Shown here piece after piece: positions 62,579-64,000 of a stretch of 64,000 nt of DNA; position 1 is the stretch's first letter, and the number at the start of each line of letters is the position of its first letter. Source of the DNA: Vibrionaceae bacterium (lineage in GTDB: Bacteria; Pseudomonadota; Gammaproteobacteria; Enterobacterales; Vibrionaceae); assembly GCA_018222805.1 (NCBI GenBank), contig JAAEZQ010000002.1, positions 1 to 64,000 of the forward strand, given 5' to 3'. The translations under genes were made by a program, and so were the position numbers. The notes under the pieces are model-generated. The model was not told the origin of the DNA and made no database searches. It worked only from the letters and a program-made list of their open reading frames with translations.

Positions 62579-64000
62579 GTTTATTTTCCTCCACCCGCTT
62601 TGGCTGACTGGACTCATCGCGATCCCCATCGCGCTCACTCTGAATAAAAAATTGACAGGCAAACGATCGGCGCTCATTGCCCCTCATTTAGCTAGAGTGT
62701 TGGGACATTCAGTGCAATCAAAGCGCTACTTTACCATTTGGGGAATCTCATGGGCCTTAGCCTGTATTGCTCTGGCAGGGCCAAGTTGGCAGTCGAATGA
62801 GCGCCCGAGCTTTAAATTGAGTCAAAACCGCATTTTGGTACTCGATATGTCGCGATCTATGTACGCGACGGATATCAAACCAGACCGATTAGCGCAAACT
62901 CGCTATAAAGCTTTAGACTTACTGCCTAACTGGAAAGAAGGCGCCACAGGGCTTATCGCTTACGCTGGTGATGCGTACAACTTAAGCCCTCTCACGACAG
63001 ACTCAAACACGTTGGCAGGCATTATCGAGAACTTATCCCCTGACTTGATGCCTTTTCAAGGGGCTAATCTGCCTTCTGCAATTCAGTTAGCGTTAAGTCA
63101 GTTTTCACAAGCAGGGACAAATCAAGGCGATATCATTGTGTTGGCCGACGATCTTGACGACTCTGAGCTAACCAACTCACTTAATCTATTGAAAGGTAAA
63201 AATTTCCGTGTGTCTATACTTGCAATAGGCACAGCAAATGGTGCGCCTATTGCACTACCAAATGGTTCCCTGCTCAAGAATAACCAAGGGGCAACGGTAA
63301 TCGCTAAAACTCACTTAAAAAACTTACAGACACTCGCCAATGAAACAGGTGGACTCTTTGTCCCGATCCAATATAGCAATCGTGATGTAGAAGCAATCGC
63401 ATCTTTTACCAATAATTCCGGTAATAGCTTTGCTGCGAAACAAAACGATGAGGTGCAAACTGGCTCACGAATGAATAATGGTTTTTGGCTATTGCCAATG
63501 CTATTACTTCCTGCAGCTTTGCTTTTCCGTCGTGGCGTAATTTGGCTATTTATCGCAGGACTCACACCGATGACTTGGACCGCTAAAGTCGAAGCAAACC
63601 CATTCTTAAATGACAACCAACAAGGTGCCCAGCTCTATCAACAAGGCGAGTTTGAAAAGGCACAAGGCGTGTTTACTGACCCAAATTGGAAGGGAGCTGC
63701 GAGCTATCAGGCCGGAGATTATAAAACGGCCATCGAAGCATTTTCTGATAATCCATCCATTGAAGGACGTTATAACCTTGCAAATGCTCTGGCTCAAAAC
63801 GGCCAGCTCGAAGAAGCAGCAGACCTATATAAAGAATTGATTGCGGAAAGGCCGGACTTCGATGCCGCTCAGAAAAACCTCTCAGTGGTAGAGGAGAAAC
63901 TGAAGCAACAGCAGCAACAGCAGCAACAGCAGCAACAGCAGCAACAGCAGCAACAGCAGCAACAGCAGCAACAGCAGCAACAGCAGCAACAGCAGCAACA
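62571..64000 (+). CDS. BatB/BatC-like VWA and TPR protein (cut by window edge)
   Basis: A reading frame from the ATG at 62571 that stays open to the window end (476 codons, no stop). It begins AEFIFLHPLWLTGLIAIPIA, with helices at about 8-24 and 55-70. The VWA domain (about 87-290) has MIDAS DMSRS at 92-96. Further helices (about 305-340) are followed by TPR repeats (about 350-440: NQQGAQLYQQGEFEKAQGVF, YKTAIEAFSDNPSIEGRYNL, LEEAADLYKELIAERPDFD). From codon 446 it enters an uninterrupted glutamine run of at least 31 residues, at 63906-64000. The combination of VWA and TPR is a BatB-BatC fusion. The ribosome-binding site is AAGGAGA, seven bases before the ATG. BatD would be expected next. Confidence 0.92.
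   Translation, partial: MAEFIFLHPLWLTGLIAIPIALTLNKKLTGKRSALIAPHLARVLGHSVQSKRYFTIWGISWALACIALAGPSWQSNERPSFKLSQNRILVLDMSRSMYATDIKPDRLAQTRYKALDLLPNWKEGATGLIAYAGDAYNLSPLTTDSNTLAGIIENLSPDLMPFQGANLPSAIQLALSQFSQAGTNQGDIIVLADDLDDSELTNSLNLLKGKNFRVSILAIGTANGAPIALPNGSLLKNNQGATVIAKTHLKNLQTLANETGGLFVPIQYSNRDVEAIASFTNNSGNSFAAKQNDEVQTGSRMNNGFWLLPMLLLPAALLFRRGVIWLFIAGLTPMTWTAKVEANPFLNDNQQGAQLYQQGEFEKAQGVFTDPNWKGAASYQAGDYKTAIEAFSDNPSIEGRYNLANALAQNGQLEEAADLYKELIAERPDFDAAQKNLSVVEEKLKQQQQQQQQQQQQQQQQQQQQQQQQQQQQQQQ
63906..64000 (+). repeat. CAA-CAG-CAG microsatellite (polyglutamine)
   Basis: At least ten perfect copies of the 9-base unit CAACAGCAG run to the window edge, encoding polyglutamine in frame. The true length cannot be seen. 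Changes of one unit would alter the protein by three residues without a frameshift. Confidence 0.95.

Noticed and set aside
63906..64000. CRISPR-like or satellite array
   Set aside because: It is a simple 9-base microsatellite in frame with a coding region, with no spacers.

Overview
The window is Gram-negative gammaproteobacterial DNA, almost certainly a Vibrio. This rests on an E. coli-like malEFG/malK locus, an azurin, a VpsT/CsgD-type regulator, three BCCT osmolyte transporters, a cache-kinase/HD-GYP pair and IS3/IS630 relics. The mixture of accessory catabolic and transport loci suggests the second chromosome of a Harveyi-clade species, but that is inference. No rRNA, tRNA, CRISPR array or phage module was seen.

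Layout. 1-2.3 kb is decaying accessory DNA: a P-loop ATPase gene broken by two frameshifts and a stop, then an IS630 transposase stub. 2.3-9.7 kb (minus strand) carries gldA, an ATP-type dihydroxyacetone kinase, an MFS transporter, an MDR oxidoreductase, a seven-helix membrane protein of unknown function, a DeoR regulator and a small membrane protein. 10.0-15.8 kb holds a second, PTS-type kinase (dhaK, dhaL, no dhaM), its activator dhaR and a BCCT transporter. Paired GTTyCA...GAAAC palindromes before dhaK and between dhaR and the BCCT gene probably form one regulon. 16.2-17.4 kb is an inactivated IS3-family element. 17.4-19.8 kb has an AraC regulator, an EamA exporter and an Hsp20 chaperone. 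20-21.1 kb encodes an unrecognised Ala/Ser-rich secreted protein. 22-24.2 kb is a BCCT transporter flanked by two IS3 relics. 24.5-28.1 kb is an HD-GYP response regulator with its cache histidine kinase. 28.4-29.3 kb has a hotdog thioesterase and a small unknown protein.

29.7-35.2 kb is the maltose importer (malEFG and divergent malK). 35.5-38.3 kb has yqfB and a NemR-like repressor with curA and a glutathione transferase; a near-identical 20-bp operator precedes both nemR and curA. 38.5-41.1 kb has a beta-hydroxyacid dehydrogenase, a HAD phosphatase and azurin. 41.1-50.1 kb is the most interesting block: a Rieske oxygenase, an aldehyde dehydrogenase, a rubredoxin-fused flavoprotein reductase, a DadA-like FAD amine oxidase and a cupin, divergent from a BCCT transporter, with a LysR gene at the far end. 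It reads as a self-contained pathway for uptake and oxidative breakdown of a quaternary or methylated amine, with rubredoxin as the probable electron donor.

50.3-56.7 kb is a hydroxamate-siderophore locus: an ABC exporter-like protein and FhuC-D-B importer, with a TonB receptor gene reduced to a signal peptide joined to a barrel end. 56.8-58.9 kb has an MscS channel, a VpsT-like regulator with a c-di-GMP-type WFSR motif and a small acidic protein. 59.2-64 kb is a MoxR-DUF58-DUF4381-VWA-VWA/TPR operon that runs off the window inside a CAA/CAG polyglutamine tract.
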